A DNA stretch of 64,000 nucleotides, from positions 186,001-250,000 of the forward strand of contig NZ_OMPC01000009.1 of NCBI RefSeq assembly GCF_900312675.1. Direction: 5' to 3'. The translations under genes were made by a program, and so were the position numbers. Position 1 is the first letter of the stretch. Each line of letters opens with the position of its first letter. Shown here piece after piece: positions 1 to 8,973 of the stretch. The notes beneath the pieces were generated by a model, which worked only from the letters and a program-made list of their open reading frames with translations, was not told the origin of the DNA and made no database searches. This stretch comes from Aliivibrio sp. EL58. GTDB lineage: Bacteria > Pseudomonadota > Gammaproteobacteria > Enterobacterales > Vibrionaceae.

Positions 1-807
1 ATCAGACATACCAGTTTCGTTAGCTAGAGCGCCAGAGAATTCGATTTCGCCTTCAATAGTGCCTTTTGCTGCGAATACTTGCAGTTTACCGTCTTCACCA
101 ACAGAAGCACTAACTTTGTCAGTTTGGCCGTTGATGTACGTTGCAACTTCTTCAATATCATCGCCAGCTTTAGCGTTGATTGAAACAGATTGCTCTTCAC
201 CAGACTTATCTGTGAAAGAGATTGTCATGTTTGCATCTTTACCAGCAGTCCAACCAGCAGCAACACCTTCTTTCGCAGTGAAAGATTGGCCACCCATGTT
301 TGACTCATCTGCACGTAGGTTGTTCAGAGTAAGCATTACTGCTTCACCAGAATCAGCACCAACTTGGAAAGATTTAGTACCGAAGCTACCGTTTAGTAGA
401 CGAGTGCCACCAAAAGAAGTTGTTTCAGCGATACGGTTCATTTCATCAGAAAGAGCCGTTACTTCTTGTTGGATTGCGCTACGGTCAGCGTCAGTGTTTG
501 AACCATTTGACGATTGCAGTGCAAGATCACGTACACGAGAAAGGATGTTTGAAGTCTCTTTCATTGCGCCTTCAGCTGTTTGCATCATAGAGATGCCGTC
601 GTTTGCGTTACGAACCGCTACGTCTAGACCACGAGTTTGCGTGTTTAAACGGTTAGAGATTTGTAGGCCAGCAGCATCATCTTTAGCACTGTTGATCTTG
701 TTGCCAGAAGATAGACGTTCCATTGATTGGTTAACGTCAGATGTTGCGCTGTTTAAGTAACGCTGAGCTGTCATTGCTGATACGTTAGTATTTACTGTAA
801 TAGACAT
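1..807 (-). CDS. flaE: Flagellin, fifth of the array (3' end cut by window edge)
   Basis: Polar flagellin subunit exported by the flagellar type III system and polymerised into the filament. The visible 269 codons begin [15 protein letters not shown] and hold the conserved N-terminal D0/D1 domain ([43 protein letters not shown]) and part of the variable central domain ([19 protein letters not shown]). The C-terminal coiled region lies beyond position 1. It is the last of five tandem flagellins, so I use flaE by position in the A. fischeri-type flaABCDE order. The start at 807 has AGGAGATCTATTT just upstream. I could not find a convincing sigma-28 site in the 242 bases upstream. Confidence 0.93.
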   Translation of the reverse strand, partial: MSITVNTNVSAMTAQRYLNSATSDVNQSMERLSSGNKINSAKDDAAGLQISNRLNTQTRGLDVAVRNANDGISMMQTAEGAMKETSNILSRVRDLALQSSNGSNTDADRSAIQQEVTALSDEMNRIAETTSFGGTRLLNGSFGTKSFQVGADSGEAVMLTLNNLRADESNMGGQSFTAKEGVAAGWTAGKDANMTISFTDKSGEEQSVSINAKAGDDIEEVATYINGQTDKVSASVGEDGKLQVFAAKGTIEGEIEFSGALANETGMSD

Positions 808-1049
808 AAATAGATCTCCTAAGGGATAATGCAATGGCGGTGTGGTCTCATCCTCCGCACCAACCATCGTTTCTCACATATATTTAAAAGCATATCTCTA
901 TGTATTAAGTAGACTCTCACCTCTACAAAATACATCGCGAGATAGCCTAAGTTTAATTTTATAAAGTAAGTCAAACTCACTTATAACCTGTTGGGATAGA
1001 ACTTTGCAGATAGCTTAGCTCTCATTCTCACAAGTGTTTACTATGCTGA

Positions 1050-2177
1050 TTAGCCCAACAGGCCTAATGCTGCATTTGGTGCCTGCTTAGCTTGAGCAAG
1101 AATAGACGAGCTCGCTTGTTGCAGGATTTGAGATTTCGTCATAGCTGTCGTTTCTTTAGCAAAATCAACATCTTTGATTTGGCTGTTAGACGCATTCACG
1201 TTCTCATTAATATTTTCTAAGTTGTTAATGGCATGACCAAAACGGTTTTGGAAAGCACCTAAATCAGCACGATTTGAATCTACGTATTGCATTGCTGAGT
1301 CAAGAATTGCTACCGCTTTTTGTGAACCACCAACCGTTGTTACATCAATGCTTTTTACTGTATCAGTAACCTTATTACCCATACCTAACTCGCTGCTTAA
1401 TGCGCCACTGAATGCAATATCAGTTGCTTCAGCTGCTGCAAATACTTGCAGTTTACCTTCTTCTGTAACAGAGGCGTTTACGGCATCGCTTTGACCATTG
1501 ATGTAAGTAGCTACTTCTTCAATGTCATCACCAGCTTTTGCATTGATTGTGATGTTTTGTTCTTGGCCATCTTTATCAACAAAATTCATTGTTAATTCAG
1601 TGTTTTCTGCACTTACTGACCAGTTTGCATCTTTGCCTTCCGTCGCAGAATAAGTGTGACCACCCATCGCTGTTGTATCAGAACGCATGTTATTCAGTGT
1701 TAGCATTACCGCTTCGCCTGAATCCGATCCAATTTGGAAAGACTTAGTTCCAAACTGGCCATTTAGTAGACGAGAGCCACCAAACGAGGTTGTTTCTGCA
1801 ATACGGTTTAATTCGTCATTCAAAGCAACCACTTCTTCTTGAATCGCAGTACGGTCAGCTGTTGTGTTTGAACCGTTAGAAGATTGAAGTGATAAATCAC
1901 GCATACGTTGAAGGATGTTCGTTGTTTCGTTCATCGCACCTTCAGCAGTTTGCGCCATTGAGATACCATCGTTTGCATTTCGAACTGCAACATCTAAGCC
2001 GCGAGTTTGAGAAGTAAGACGGTTTGAAATTTGTAGGCCAGCCGCATCGTCTTTTGCACTGTTAATTTTAAGACCTGAAGACAAACGCTCCATTGAGCTG
2101 TTTAGGTCGCTAGTTGCGTTGTTTAAGTAACGCTGTGCAGTCATTGCTGATACGTTTGTGTTTACATTGATAGCCAT
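1050..2177 (-). CDS. flaD: Flagellin, fourth of the array
   Basis: Complete flagellin of 375 residues. The N-terminal domain starts [15 protein letters not shown] and runs through [15 protein letters not shown]. The central part carries [18 protein letters not shown], and the C-terminal helix ends [14 protein letters not shown]. It is closest in layout to flaC and flaE. A sigma-28 type promoter lies about 80 bases upstream. I see no strong intrinsic terminator between it and flaE, so read-through is possible. In vibrios the minor flagellins are usually FliA-dependent and individually dispensable; that is family knowledge. The letter D rests on position only. Confidence 0.95.
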   Translation of the reverse strand: MAINVNTNVSAMTAQRYLNNATSDLNSSMERLSSGLKINSAKDDAAGLQISNRLTSQTRGLDVAVRNANDGISMAQTAEGAMNETTNILQRMRDLSLQSSNGSNTTADRTAIQEEVVALNDELNRIAETTSFGGSRLLNGQFGTKSFQIGSDSGEAVMLTLNNMRSDTTAMGGHTYSATEGKDANWSVSAENTELTMNFVDKDGQEQNITINAKAGDDIEEVATYINGQSDAVNASVTEEGKLQVFAAAEATDIAFSGALSSELGMGNKVTDTVKSIDVTTVGGSQKAVAILDSAMQYVDSNRADLGAFQNRFGHAINNLENINENVNASNSQIKDVDFAKETTAMTKSQILQQASSSILAQAKQAPNAALGLLG

Positions 2178-2255
2178 AATTTATTTCTCCACTTTGGTTC
2201 CGAATCACTCCGCTCCTGGACCGGAAACCGTATTAATCATCGTTTGATACTTAAC

Positions 2256-2282
2256 TTAACGACCTTGTTTTAAATTACTTTA
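2256..2282 (-). promoter_or_regulatory. Sigma-28 (FliA) type promoter of flaD
   Basis: On the minus strand TAAAGTAA, 11 bases, GTCGTTAA. This compares with the consensus TAAAGTTT-N11-GCCGATAA, 6 of 8 in each box with exact spacing. It lies about 80 bases before the flaD start, and similar sites stand before flaB and flaC. Confidence 0.65.
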
Positions 2283-2542
2283 GAAAAACTTTTTATTTTT
2301 TTAAGTTTTTCTTTTGTAAGCATTTTAAAAAACCTCAGTCGTAATGCCTTGTAATTAAGTTATCGCTCGCGATCGGAAACTCTTTAGGAAAAAAGATAAA
2401 AAAAATGAAATAAATTTAAATGAAAGGTAAAACGGGAGGAAGATCGCTATAAATAGACATAAATACAATGATATCGCTTGATTTTTGCACAGCCAAAATC
2501 AAAGTTAACCCAATATACGGAACTTCATTTTAATTACTTATA

Positions 2543-2571
2543 TAAAAAAAGCCGAGGCAAGCCTCGGCTTT
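2543..2571 (-). terminator. Terminator of flaC
   Basis: On the minus strand the hairpin AGCCGAGGC-TT-GCCTCGGCT is followed by seven T residues. It sits about 45 bases past the flaC stop. Confidence 0.9.
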
Positions 2572-2615
2572 GGCATAGTGTGAGAGCACTACTACCTTAG
2601 AAGTTTATATATTAC

Positions 2616-3749
2616 CTATCTTAATAAGCCAAGTGCAGCATTAGGCGCTTGCTTAGCTTGAGCTAGAATAGACGAACTTGCTTGTTGAAGGATCTGAGCT
2701 TTTGTCATCTCTGTGGTTTCTTTTGCAAAATCGACATCTTTGATACGACTATTTGATGCAGATACATTTTCATTAATGTTATCTAAGTTAGAAATAGCAT
2801 GACTAAAGCGGTTTTGGAATGCACCTAAATCAGCTCGATTCTCATCAACAAATTGCATTGCTGCATCAAGAACTGCGACTGCCTTTTGTGAGCCACCAAC
2901 CGTCGTTACGTCGATGCTCTTAACAGTTTCAGCTTGTGCTGCACCCATATTTAGTTCGCCAGCCAGAGAACCACCAAAGCTCACCTCACCTTGCACCTTA
3001 TCATTAGAGGTAACAATTTGTAGTTCACCATCTTCAGATACTGATGCATTAATTGAATCTGTCTGGCCATTAATATAAGTTGCCACTTGTTCAATATCAT
3101 CGCCTGATTTTGCGTTGATTGTCAGTTCTTTCTCTTCGCCTGCTTTATTTAAAAATGACACGGTTAATTCTGAATTTTCAGCATTAGCAGCCCAGCCAGC
3201 ATCAAGCTTAGTTTCTGCTTTATAACTTGTTCCACCCATTGAGGCTGAATCAGAACGCATGTTATTTAAGCTAAGCATTACTGCTTCACCAGAATCAGCA
3301 CCGATTTGGAATGATTTAGTACCAAACTGACCGTTAAGAAGACGTGAACCACCAAATGAAGTTGTTTCTGCAATTCGGTTTAACTCGTCATTAAGCGCAC
3401 CAACTTCTTGCTGAATCGCTTCACGATCAGCAGAAGTATTTGAACCATTAGAAGATTGAAGAGATAAATCACGCATACGTTGTAAGATGTTTGTCGATTC
3501 ATTCATCGCACCTTCAGCCGTTTGTGCAATTGAAATACCATCATTTGCATTACGAACAGCAACTTCTAACCCACGAGATTGAGACGTTAAACGATTAGAA
3601 ATCTGTAGGCCTGCTGCATCGTCTTTTGCGCTATTAATTTTAAAGCCAGAAGATAGGCGTTCCATTGATTGATTAACGCCATCCGTTGCATTGTTTAAGT
3701 AACGCTGAGCAGTCATTGCTGATACGTTAGTATTTACTGTAATCGACAT
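2616..3749 (-). CDS. flaC: Flagellin, third of the array
   Basis: Complete flagellin of 377 residues from the start [15 protein letters not shown]. The frame is open 23 codons further upstream, but the conserved flagellin N-terminus and GGAGATACCACT before the ATG at 3749 fix the start. The N-terminal domain has [17 protein letters not shown] and [17 protein letters not shown]. The centre has [19 protein letters not shown]. The C-terminus ends [11 protein letters not shown]. It has its own sigma-28 type promoter and a strong terminator, so it is probably a single-gene unit. It exports and assembles like the other filament subunits. Confidence 0.95.
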   Translation of the reverse strand: MSITVNTNVSAMTAQRYLNNATDGVNQSMERLSSGFKINSAKDDAAGLQISNRLTSQSRGLEVAVRNANDGISIAQTAEGAMNESTNILQRMRDLSLQSSNGSNTSADREAIQQEVGALNDELNRIAETTSFGGSRLLNGQFGTKSFQIGADSGEAVMLSLNNMRSDSASMGGTSYKAETKLDAGWAANAENSELTVSFLNKAGEEKELTINAKSGDDIEQVATYINGQTDSINASVSEDGELQIVTSNDKVQGEVSFGGSLAGELNMGAAQAETVKSIDVTTVGGSQKAVAVLDAAMQFVDENRADLGAFQNRFSHAISNLDNINENVSASNSRIKDVDFAKETTEMTKAQILQQASSSILAQAKQAPNAALGLLR

Positions 3750-3851
3750 AGTGGTATCTCCGTTTAGTTTTCCGATTGTTTTCCGTAGTTCGGAAAACTG
3801 AGCTTTATTATTCGACACTAAATTAGTTGCTATTAGTGCCTGATACTTAAT

Positions 3852-3878
3852 TTAGCGACGGTTAAAAATAAACCTTTA
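3852..3878 (-). promoter_or_regulatory. Sigma-28 (FliA) type promoter of flaC
   Basis: On the minus strand TAAAGGTT, 11 bases, GTCGCTAA: 7 of 8 in the -35 box and 6 of 8 in the -10 box of TAAAGTTT-N11-GCCGATAA. It lies about 100 bases before the flaC start. Confidence 0.7.
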
Positions 3879-3959
3879 TCGATTTTCTTATAAAATCATT
3901 GATTGCTTTATGAACTATGACCACGCTTCAATTTTTTAAATCTTTGACAAAAAAACAAC

Positions 3960-3986
3960 TAAAGTTTTTACTATTCTGTCCGAGAA
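3960..3986 (+). promoter_or_regulatory. Sigma-28 type promoter-like site pointing antisense to flagellins
   Basis: On the plus strand TAAAGTTT, 11 bases, TCCGAGAA. The -35 box is a perfect consensus match, the -10 box matches 6 of 8, and the spacing is exact. No plus-strand gene follows; transcription would enter flaB from its 3' end after the hairpin at 4012-4037. It may be fortuitous. Confidence 0.4.
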
Positions 3987-4009
3987 AAGCACCTTCTCCT
4001 TTTCTTTAG

Positions 4010-4037
4010 GCAAAAAAAAACCAGCTTTCGCTGGCTT
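4010..4037 (-). terminator. Terminator of flaB
   Basis: On the minus strand GCCAGCGAAAGCTGG is followed by nine T residues, about 25 bases past the flaB stop. Confidence 0.88.
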
Positions 4038-4062
4038 CTTACTATATAAACTAACTGATGTA

Positions 4063-5196
4063 TTAACCAAGCAACTTCAGTGCAATATCAGGCGCTTGTT
4101 TGGCTTGAGCAAGTACAGTGGAACTTACTTGTTGTAAGATTTGCGCTTTCATCATCTCAACCGTTTCTTTTGCAAAGTCGGTATCTTCAATACGACTGTT
4201 TGATGCCGAGATATTTTCATTAATATTATTTAAATTATTAATTGCATGATCAAAACGGTTCTGAAACGCACCTAATGTCGCACGCTCTTTATCGACAAAT
4301 CCCATGGCTGCATCTAACGTTGCAATCGCTTTTTGAGAACCACCTACTGTCGTTAAATCTAAGTCATTCACGGTATCAAATACAGCACCACCAATGGCTA
4401 ATTCAGCAGATAATGAACCGCCAAAGGTCACCGCACTTGAGACTAAATCACCCGCGGTAAATAATTGCAATTGGCCGTTCTCATCCACTGACGCTTGAAC
4501 GGTATCATTTTGCCCATTGATGTAAGTTGCCAACTCCTCAATATCATCACCCGCTTTCGCTTCTATCGTGATTTCTTGAGCTTTACCATTTTCATCAGCA
4601 AATGACATTGTTAACGTTTGGCCGCCCTCAGGAACTGTCCAACCTTTGTTTAACTGGTTTTGAGAGGTGTAATGAAATCCCCCCATAGCTAAAGTATCAG
4701 ATCGCATACTGCCTAGCGTTAGTTGAACAGCCTCACCCGCATTAGCACCAATCTGGAAAGTTGATGTTCCAAATTGACCATTCAATAAACGACGACCGCC
4801 AAAAGAGGTGGTCTCTGCAATACGGTTCAATTCATCATTTAAGGCATCCGCTTCTTCTTGTATTGCCTGGCGATCTTGTTGAGAGTTAGAGCCATTTGAT
4901 GACTGCAGTGCTAAGTCACGCATACGCTGAAGAATGTTAGTGCTTTCATTCATTGCCCCTTCTGCAGTTTGGGCAATAGAAATACCATCATTGGCATTAC
5001 GCACGGCAACATCTAATCCGCTCATTTGAGCTTGTAGTCGATTGGAAATTTGCAGTCCTGCAGCATCATCTTTAGCGCTATTAATTCGCTTACCAGAAGA
5101 AAGACGTTCCATCGATTGATTTAACTGCTCTGTCGCTTGATTTAAATATCGCTGTGCCGTCATTGCAGACACATTGGTGTTTACCGTTACAGACAT
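4063..5196 (-). CDS. flaB: Flagellin, second of the array
   Basis: Complete flagellin of 377 residues, [15 protein letters not shown] at the start. It is the most divergent of the five at both conserved ends: [34 protein letters not shown], and a C-terminus [17 protein letters not shown] ending DIALKLLG where the others end NAALGLLG or similar. The central domain keeps [19 protein letters not shown] sigma-28 type promoter lies directly upstream, overlapping the stop of the small secreted-protein gene, and a terminator follows. The letter B is by position after flaA. Confidence 0.95.
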   Translation of the reverse strand: MSVTVNTNVSAMTAQRYLNQATEQLNQSMERLSSGKRINSAKDDAAGLQISNRLQAQMSGLDVAVRNANDGISIAQTAEGAMNESTNILQRMRDLALQSSNGSNSQQDRQAIQEEADALNDELNRIAETTSFGGRRLLNGQFGTSTFQIGANAGEAVQLTLGSMRSDTLAMGGFHYTSQNQLNKGWTVPEGGQTLTMSFADENGKAQEITIEAKAGDDIEELATYINGQNDTVQASVDENGQLQLFTAGDLVSSAVTFGGSLSAELAIGGAVFDTVNDLDLTTVGGSQKAIATLDAAMGFVDKERATLGAFQNRFDHAINNLNNINENISASNSRIEDTDFAKETVEMMKAQILQQVSSTVLAQAKQAPDIALKLLG

Positions 5197-5229
5197 AACA
5201 ATCTCTTAATATATTTAATCTTAATAGTT

Positions 5230-5256
5230 ATAGCGGCCAAATTACTCAAAGCTTAA
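5230..5256 (-). promoter_or_regulatory. Sigma-28 (FliA) type promoter of flaB
   Basis: On the minus strand TTAAGCTT, 11 bases, GCCGCTAT: 6 of 8 in each box with exact spacing. It overlaps the stop codon of the upstream small gene (5253-5255) and lies about 35 bases before the flaB start. Confidence 0.6.
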
Positions 5257-5633
5257 CTGATATTTTGATGATGGCAGCGGCTGCTGCTTTCTATTTGATA
5301 ATGATTAGGATCAATACCTTCCGACTTCAATAAGTTAATAAAAGCAGGACTTGAGCATTCTTCTCCTAAATAATGTTTTAGATCTTTTATGGCCTTACGT
5401 TTTACTTTATGAATAGGAGAATTAAAGCATTCTCCATAGCCTTTAATATGGCTATTTCTAGAAGTGATGCCTTTTTCTTCAAAGTAGCGCTCAACATCTG
5501 GATCGATGCATGATTTAGCTAAAATGAATGAATTATATTTCACATAGGATACAACATCATTATTGTGCAGCTGGGCACTAAGCGTAGAAAAAGATAAAGA
5601 AGTTAATAATAAAAATCGTAAGAATGAACTCAT
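5253..5633 (-). CDS. Small secreted protein with two Cys-flanked 28-residue modules
   Basis: I do not recognise this family. The 126-residue product has a signal peptide (hydrophobic FLRFLLLTSLSF, probable cleavage after SLSA at residue 20) and a good ribosome site (AAGGT, 6 bases before the ATG). The mature part holds exactly four cysteines in two modules that align without gaps, residues 42-69 and 93-120. Each has C at 1, P at 4, GI at 14-15, I at 22 and C at 28. I infer an internal duplication with one disulfide per module, in the periplasm or outside the cell. It is inserted between flaA and flaB on the same strand. A link to motility is suggested only by position. It has no transmembrane segment other than the signal. 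Confidence 0.75.
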   Translation of the reverse strand: MSSFLRFLLLTSLSFSTLSAQLHNNDVVSYVKYNSFILAKSCIDPDVERYFEEKGITSRNSHIKGYGECFNSPIHKVKRKAIKDLKHYLGEECSSPAFINLLKSEGIDPNHYQIESSSRCHHQNIS

Positions 5634-5718
5634 AGCATGACCTTACTTATAGAATAGACAGTAAGTCATCGACCGAAATAAGGTTTTCTAAATTAAAAAG
5701 AGTATTTTTAGAAGGGTA

Positions 5719-5856
5719 GCCCCAATTAAGGGGCATAAAGCTAGGCTGGTTTTTTATGAGGAGATCTGTGAGAAGAACACAAAAAACCAGTTACCTGAAG
5801 CTTGCCAACAATCAAATGAACAAGAGGATGATGAGAGATGAGAGCACCTCTTGTTC
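5719..5856. repeat. Three successive inverted repeats downstream of flaA
   Basis: Between the flaA stop and the small secreted-protein gene are three hairpin-forming pairs: GAACAAGAGG at 5818-5827 with CCTCTTGTTC at 5847-5856 (11 bp with the flanking T-A pair), CTGGTTTTTT at 5746-5755 with its complement at 5781-5790, and GCCCC/GGGGC at 5719-5734. None is followed by a clean T tract in the flaA direction, so I do not call an ordinary terminator. Structures of the flaA 3' untranslated RNA are the simplest reading. Confidence 0.6.
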
Positions 5857-5884
5857 ACTAAGATGACTGTTGTTAGTTACTCAA

Positions 5885-7024
5885 TTACTGCAGTAAAGTT
5901 AGTGCAGCGTTTGGTAACTGTTTCGCTTGAGCAAGAATAGACGTACTAGACTGCTGAAGGATTTGTGCTTTTGTCATGTTTGTTGTTTCTTTAGCAAAAT
6001 CAGTATCTTTGATTCGGCTGTTAGAAGCAGACACATTCTCTTGAATGTTAGACAAGTTGTTGATGCTGTGGCCTAAACGGTTTTGTTTAGCACCTAAGTC
6101 AGCACGCTCACGGTCGATATAAGCAAGTGCAGAATCGATAACACCGATAGAAACTTGAGCATCACCCACTGATGTTACGTCTAGTTTATCAACTGTTGCT
6201 TTGATACCAGCACCGCCAGCTAAACCTAACTCAGACGCAAGGTTACCTGATACTGCTAACTCACCTTCGATAGATGGTTCAGCAACAAACAGTTGAAGTT
6301 TACCTTCATCACCAACAGATGCAGAGATCTTGTCTGATTGACCGTTAATGTATGTCGCTAACTCTTCAATATCGTCACCAGCTTTAGCGTTGATATCGAT
6401 AGAAACAGCTTCACCTTTTTGAGTTGTAAACTCTAATTTTAGGTCATTTTTGCCAGCTTCTACATTCCAAGATGCGCCTTTACCGTTTTCAGAAACAAAA
6501 CGTTGACCACCCATGCGGCTGTCATCAGCACGTACAGACGTTAATTCAATAAGGATAGCTTCACCAGCATTTGCGCCGATTTGGAATGCTGACTCACCGA
6601 ACGTACCGTTAAGTAGACGACGACCACCAAAAGAGGTTGTTTCAGCAATACGGTTTAATTCATCAGACAGTGCATGTACTTCTTCTTGGATAGAAGAGCG
6701 ATCTTGATCTGAGTTAGAACCGTTTGCCGCTTGTAGTGATAAATCACGCATACGTTGAAGGATGTTTGTCGATTCGTTCATCGCACCTTCAGCTGTTTGA
6801 GCGATAGAAATACCATCGTTCGCATTACGCATAGCAACATCAAGACCACGAGTCTGAGCTGTTAAGCGGTTAGAAATTTGTAGACCAGCAGCGTCATCTT
6901 TTGCGCTGTTGATTTTAGTACCTGAAGACAAACGCTCCATTGAGTTGTTTAGATCGTTCGTTGCGTTATTTAGGTAACGCTGCGCAGTCATCGCAGATAC
7001 GTTAGTATTTACATTTACAGCCAT
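5885..7024 (-). CDS. flaA: Flagellin, first of the array (probable major flagellin)
   Basis: Complete flagellin of 379 residues, [15 protein letters not shown] at the start and [11 protein letters not shown] at the end. The N-terminal D0/D1 domain has [17 protein letters not shown] and FGGRRLLNG. The centre has [19 protein letters not shown]. It is the first flagellin after flgKL and the only one here preceded by a sigma-54 type promoter rather than a sigma-28 type. In A. fischeri and V. cholerae FlaA is the sigma-54-dependent flagellin needed for a proper filament; that role is carried over by inference. GGAGAGCAACG stands before the ATG. Confidence 0.95.
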   Translation of the reverse strand: MAVNVNTNVSAMTAQRYLNNATNDLNNSMERLSSGTKINSAKDDAAGLQISNRLTAQTRGLDVAMRNANDGISIAQTAEGAMNESTNILQRMRDLSLQAANGSNSDQDRSSIQEEVHALSDELNRIAETTSFGGRRLLNGTFGESAFQIGANAGEAILIELTSVRADDSRMGGQRFVSENGKGASWNVEAGKNDLKLEFTTQKGEAVSIDINAKAGDDIEELATYINGQSDKISASVGDEGKLQLFVAEPSIEGELAVSGNLASELGLAGGAGIKATVDKLDVTSVGDAQVSIGVIDSALAYIDRERADLGAKQNRLGHSINNLSNIQENVSASNSRIKDTDFAKETTNMTKAQILQQSSTSILAQAKQLPNAALTLLQ

Positions 7025-7289
7025 CGTTGCTCTCCTTGAGTTTCGTTTTCACGAAATCTACTTTCTGCTCTATTCAGAAATATTTAAAATTCATAGTTAA
7101 ATATCAGCCACAATTGGCCAATGTTTTTCAATGTCATGTAATTTACATATCAAATCTCATGCCAAGATGAGAGAAACACATACATTAATGACTGACATGC
7201 AAAAGCAAAATGATTAACTCTACTTTGCAACTGCTATGTCACTATTTACCATTGGCAAACTGTGAACGTCTCAGTCATAGTTATTAATT

Positions 7290-7305
7290 AGCATAAGGTG
7301 TGCCA
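7290..7305 (-). promoter_or_regulatory. Sigma-54 type promoter of flaA
   Basis: On the minus strand TGGCACACCTTATGCT, with GG and GC ten bases apart as required for -24/-12 elements. It would start a leader of about 255 bases before flaA. A weaker candidate (TGACATAGCAGTTGC, near 7220) is closer but lacks the GG. Confidence 0.65.
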
Positions 7306-7422
7306 GTTTTCAAAATTGAAAGGGAAATATCAAAAAATAAAATACAACCAATTAAAATCAAAGACTTAAGTGACCAATCAATACTCACCCACCATACTCT
7401 AAATACTTGAAAACCAACCTTC

Positions 7423-7608
7423 TTGCCGCTTTTTTATAAACATTGCCGCATTGTCTCTCAGTCAATATTTAAGAACTAACCAGTAGATTACATTTTACTA
7501 AAACGTCTATCTATGGCTTAAGTACAACCAATAAGAATAAAATAGGAAAATAACTGTGGTTTTCAATAATAGGCGGCAAATATTTACAATATTCAAGTGA
7601 AGCGGCAA
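7423..7608. promoter_or_regulatory. Candidate enhancer: four TTGCCGC/GCGGCAA words
   Basis: TTGCCGC occurs at 7423-7429 and 7443-7449 and its reverse complement GCGGCAA at 7573-7579 and 7602-7608. All are 120-320 bases upstream of the flaA sigma-54 site, the range expected for binding of an activator such as FlrA or FlrC. The protein assignment is inference. Confidence 0.35.
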
Positions 7609-7715
7609 AGCTATTCCTATTAGGGTTTTATTTTATAGTTCATATAGTTATAGAGATTTCCATAAATCACCACATTCATCTTCCCACACCGATGGTAACG
7701 ATAAATAGCAGGCAT

Positions 7716-7746
7716 AAAAAAAAGCCCAACATGTCTGTTGAGCTTT
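7716..7746 (-). terminator. Terminator of flgKL
   Basis: On the minus strand AGCTCAACAGACATGTTGGGCT is a hairpin followed by eight T residues, starting about 18 bases past the flgL stop. Confidence 0.88.
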
Positions 7747-7762
7747 CAATATTATTTAATCT

Positions 7763-8956
7763 CTATACGTAATTAAATAATGTTATGTCTTTTACTTTAC
7801 CAAAGGCTTGCTGAGAAGCCTGAAGTGCACGTGTATTCTCACTAAATTCAATCACGGCTTGAGCATAATCCAAATCTTCAATTGAGCTTAACGATTTAGA
7901 GATTGTTAAATCAAAATCTTGGTGCTGCATTTCTTGTTGATCAAGCGTATTTTGTCTTGTTCCTACTTCAGCCTGAGCTTGGCTTAAGTGAATAAATGCG
8001 GCATGAAACTCATCAGTCACTTGATGTAACTCAGCTGTACTTGACGCATCAGATACATGGTTTAGTGCCAGTTCTTGTGCTTTTTTGAAAGAATCAAAAA
8101 CGCTAATCGTTTTCTTTGGTTCAAGAGTAATCGTATCGCCTGCTTTTAGCTGGCCACGGATCTGTATATCTACCCCTTCATATTTAATCCCTTCAGCAGG
8201 ATCAAACAGGGCAGTTTTTACTGCACTACCATCTTTTGATAATTGGTAATTATATTTACCATCAGCACCTGCATTAAAACTGACTTCATACGTTGCAGGA
8301 TCGGTATAATTTGTATTTGTCGCTTTGGACAGTAGTAATTCAGACCCTTCTTTTAGTGAATATTGCGGGTCGTAATCACCAAATGGGTTTTTAATTTCTG
8401 TAAATAATTTACTACCCGAGTCATTTACAGCCACTTCTATTGAACCTGATACTTTCAAACTACGCTGATATTCATCACCAGCATAAGCAACAGTTCCATC
8501 ATTCGATCGGAAGAATGGTTGTGTTTTTGACTTGGTACCAGAGAATAAATAATTCCCTGATTCATCTAACATGTTAGTTAGATTTAAAAAATTATCTGCA
8601 ATGCCTTTAATGTCTTGTGCATGAGCATAACGATCTTCTGGTGCAAGAGAACCGTTAATCATTTCCATAACACTACGTTTAGCATCATCAGCAAACTGTT
8701 CAGCATTAGCGATGGCTACTTCATGACGCTCTAAACGGTTACGCGCTAAAACAATAGTATCGCTGTATTGACGTAACTCTTCTTTCTTTTGCGTTAAGTT
8801 TTGTGCATATAACGCAGCAACGGGGTCGTCACCTGCAGTTAATAGCTTTTTACCTGACGCCAATTGCGCGCTGTTTTGATGAACTTTCGCTTCTTGACGA
8901 GAAATATCATTTTGAACTGATTGGTAGTTATGAAAGCTTGAAATACGATTTAACAT
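7763..8956 (-). CDS. flgL: Flagellar hook-filament junction protein FlgL (HAP3)
   Basis: Junction protein that joins the hook cap region to the filament, exported by the flagellar secretion system. The 397-residue product has the flagellin-like N-terminus (MLNRISSFHNYQSVQNDI, SGKKLLTAGDDPVAALYAQ) and the C-terminal helical region IEDLDYAQAVIEFSENTRALQASQQAFGKV in pieces typical of FlgL. It is 17 bases downstream of flgK, same strand, and ends before a strong terminator. This is the second gene of the flgKL unit. Confidence 0.96.
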   Translation of the reverse strand: MLNRISSFHNYQSVQNDISRQEAKVHQNSAQLASGKKLLTAGDDPVAALYAQNLTQKKEELRQYSDTIVLARNRLERHEVAIANAEQFADDAKRSVMEMINGSLAPEDRYAHAQDIKGIADNFLNLTNMLDESGNYLFSGTKSKTQPFFRSNDGTVAYAGDEYQRSLKVSGSIEVAVNDSGSKLFTEIKNPFGDYDPQYSLKEGSELLLSKATNTNYTDPATYEVSFNAGADGKYNYQLSKDGSAVKTALFDPAEGIKYEGVDIQIRGQLKAGDTITLEPKKTISVFDSFKKAQELALNHVSDASSTAELHQVTDEFHAAFIHLSQAQAEVGTRQNTLDQQEMQHQDFDLTISKSLSSIEDLDYAQAVIEFSENTRALQASQQAFGKVKDITLFNYV

Positions 8957-8973
8957 ACTCTATTGCCTCCTAA

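Larger units (their letters stand above)
2178..2615. other. flaC-flaD intergenic region
   Basis: 438 bases between two flagellin genes. It holds the flaD sigma-28 type promoter (2256-2282) and the flaC terminator (2543-2571). The rest is AT-rich with no open frame or repeat that I can support. Confidence 0.7.
7025..7762. other. Long flaA upstream region
   Basis: 738 bases without a gene. It holds the flgL terminator (7716-7746), a sigma-54 type promoter (7290-7305), four TTGCCGC/GCGGCAA words (7423-7608) and a predicted 5' leader of about 255 bases. I see no supported open frame. Confidence 0.75.

Noticed and set aside
59-760. Long open frame on the plus strand, antisense to flaE
   Set aside because: It lies wholly inside a clear flagellin gene, has low-complexity composition typical of the reverse frame and no family resemblance.
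987-1062. Inverted repeat CCTGTTGGG/CCCAACAGG around the flaD stop
   Set aside because: The 9 bp arms are 58 bases apart, one lies in coding sequence, and no T tract follows. It is not supported as a terminator.
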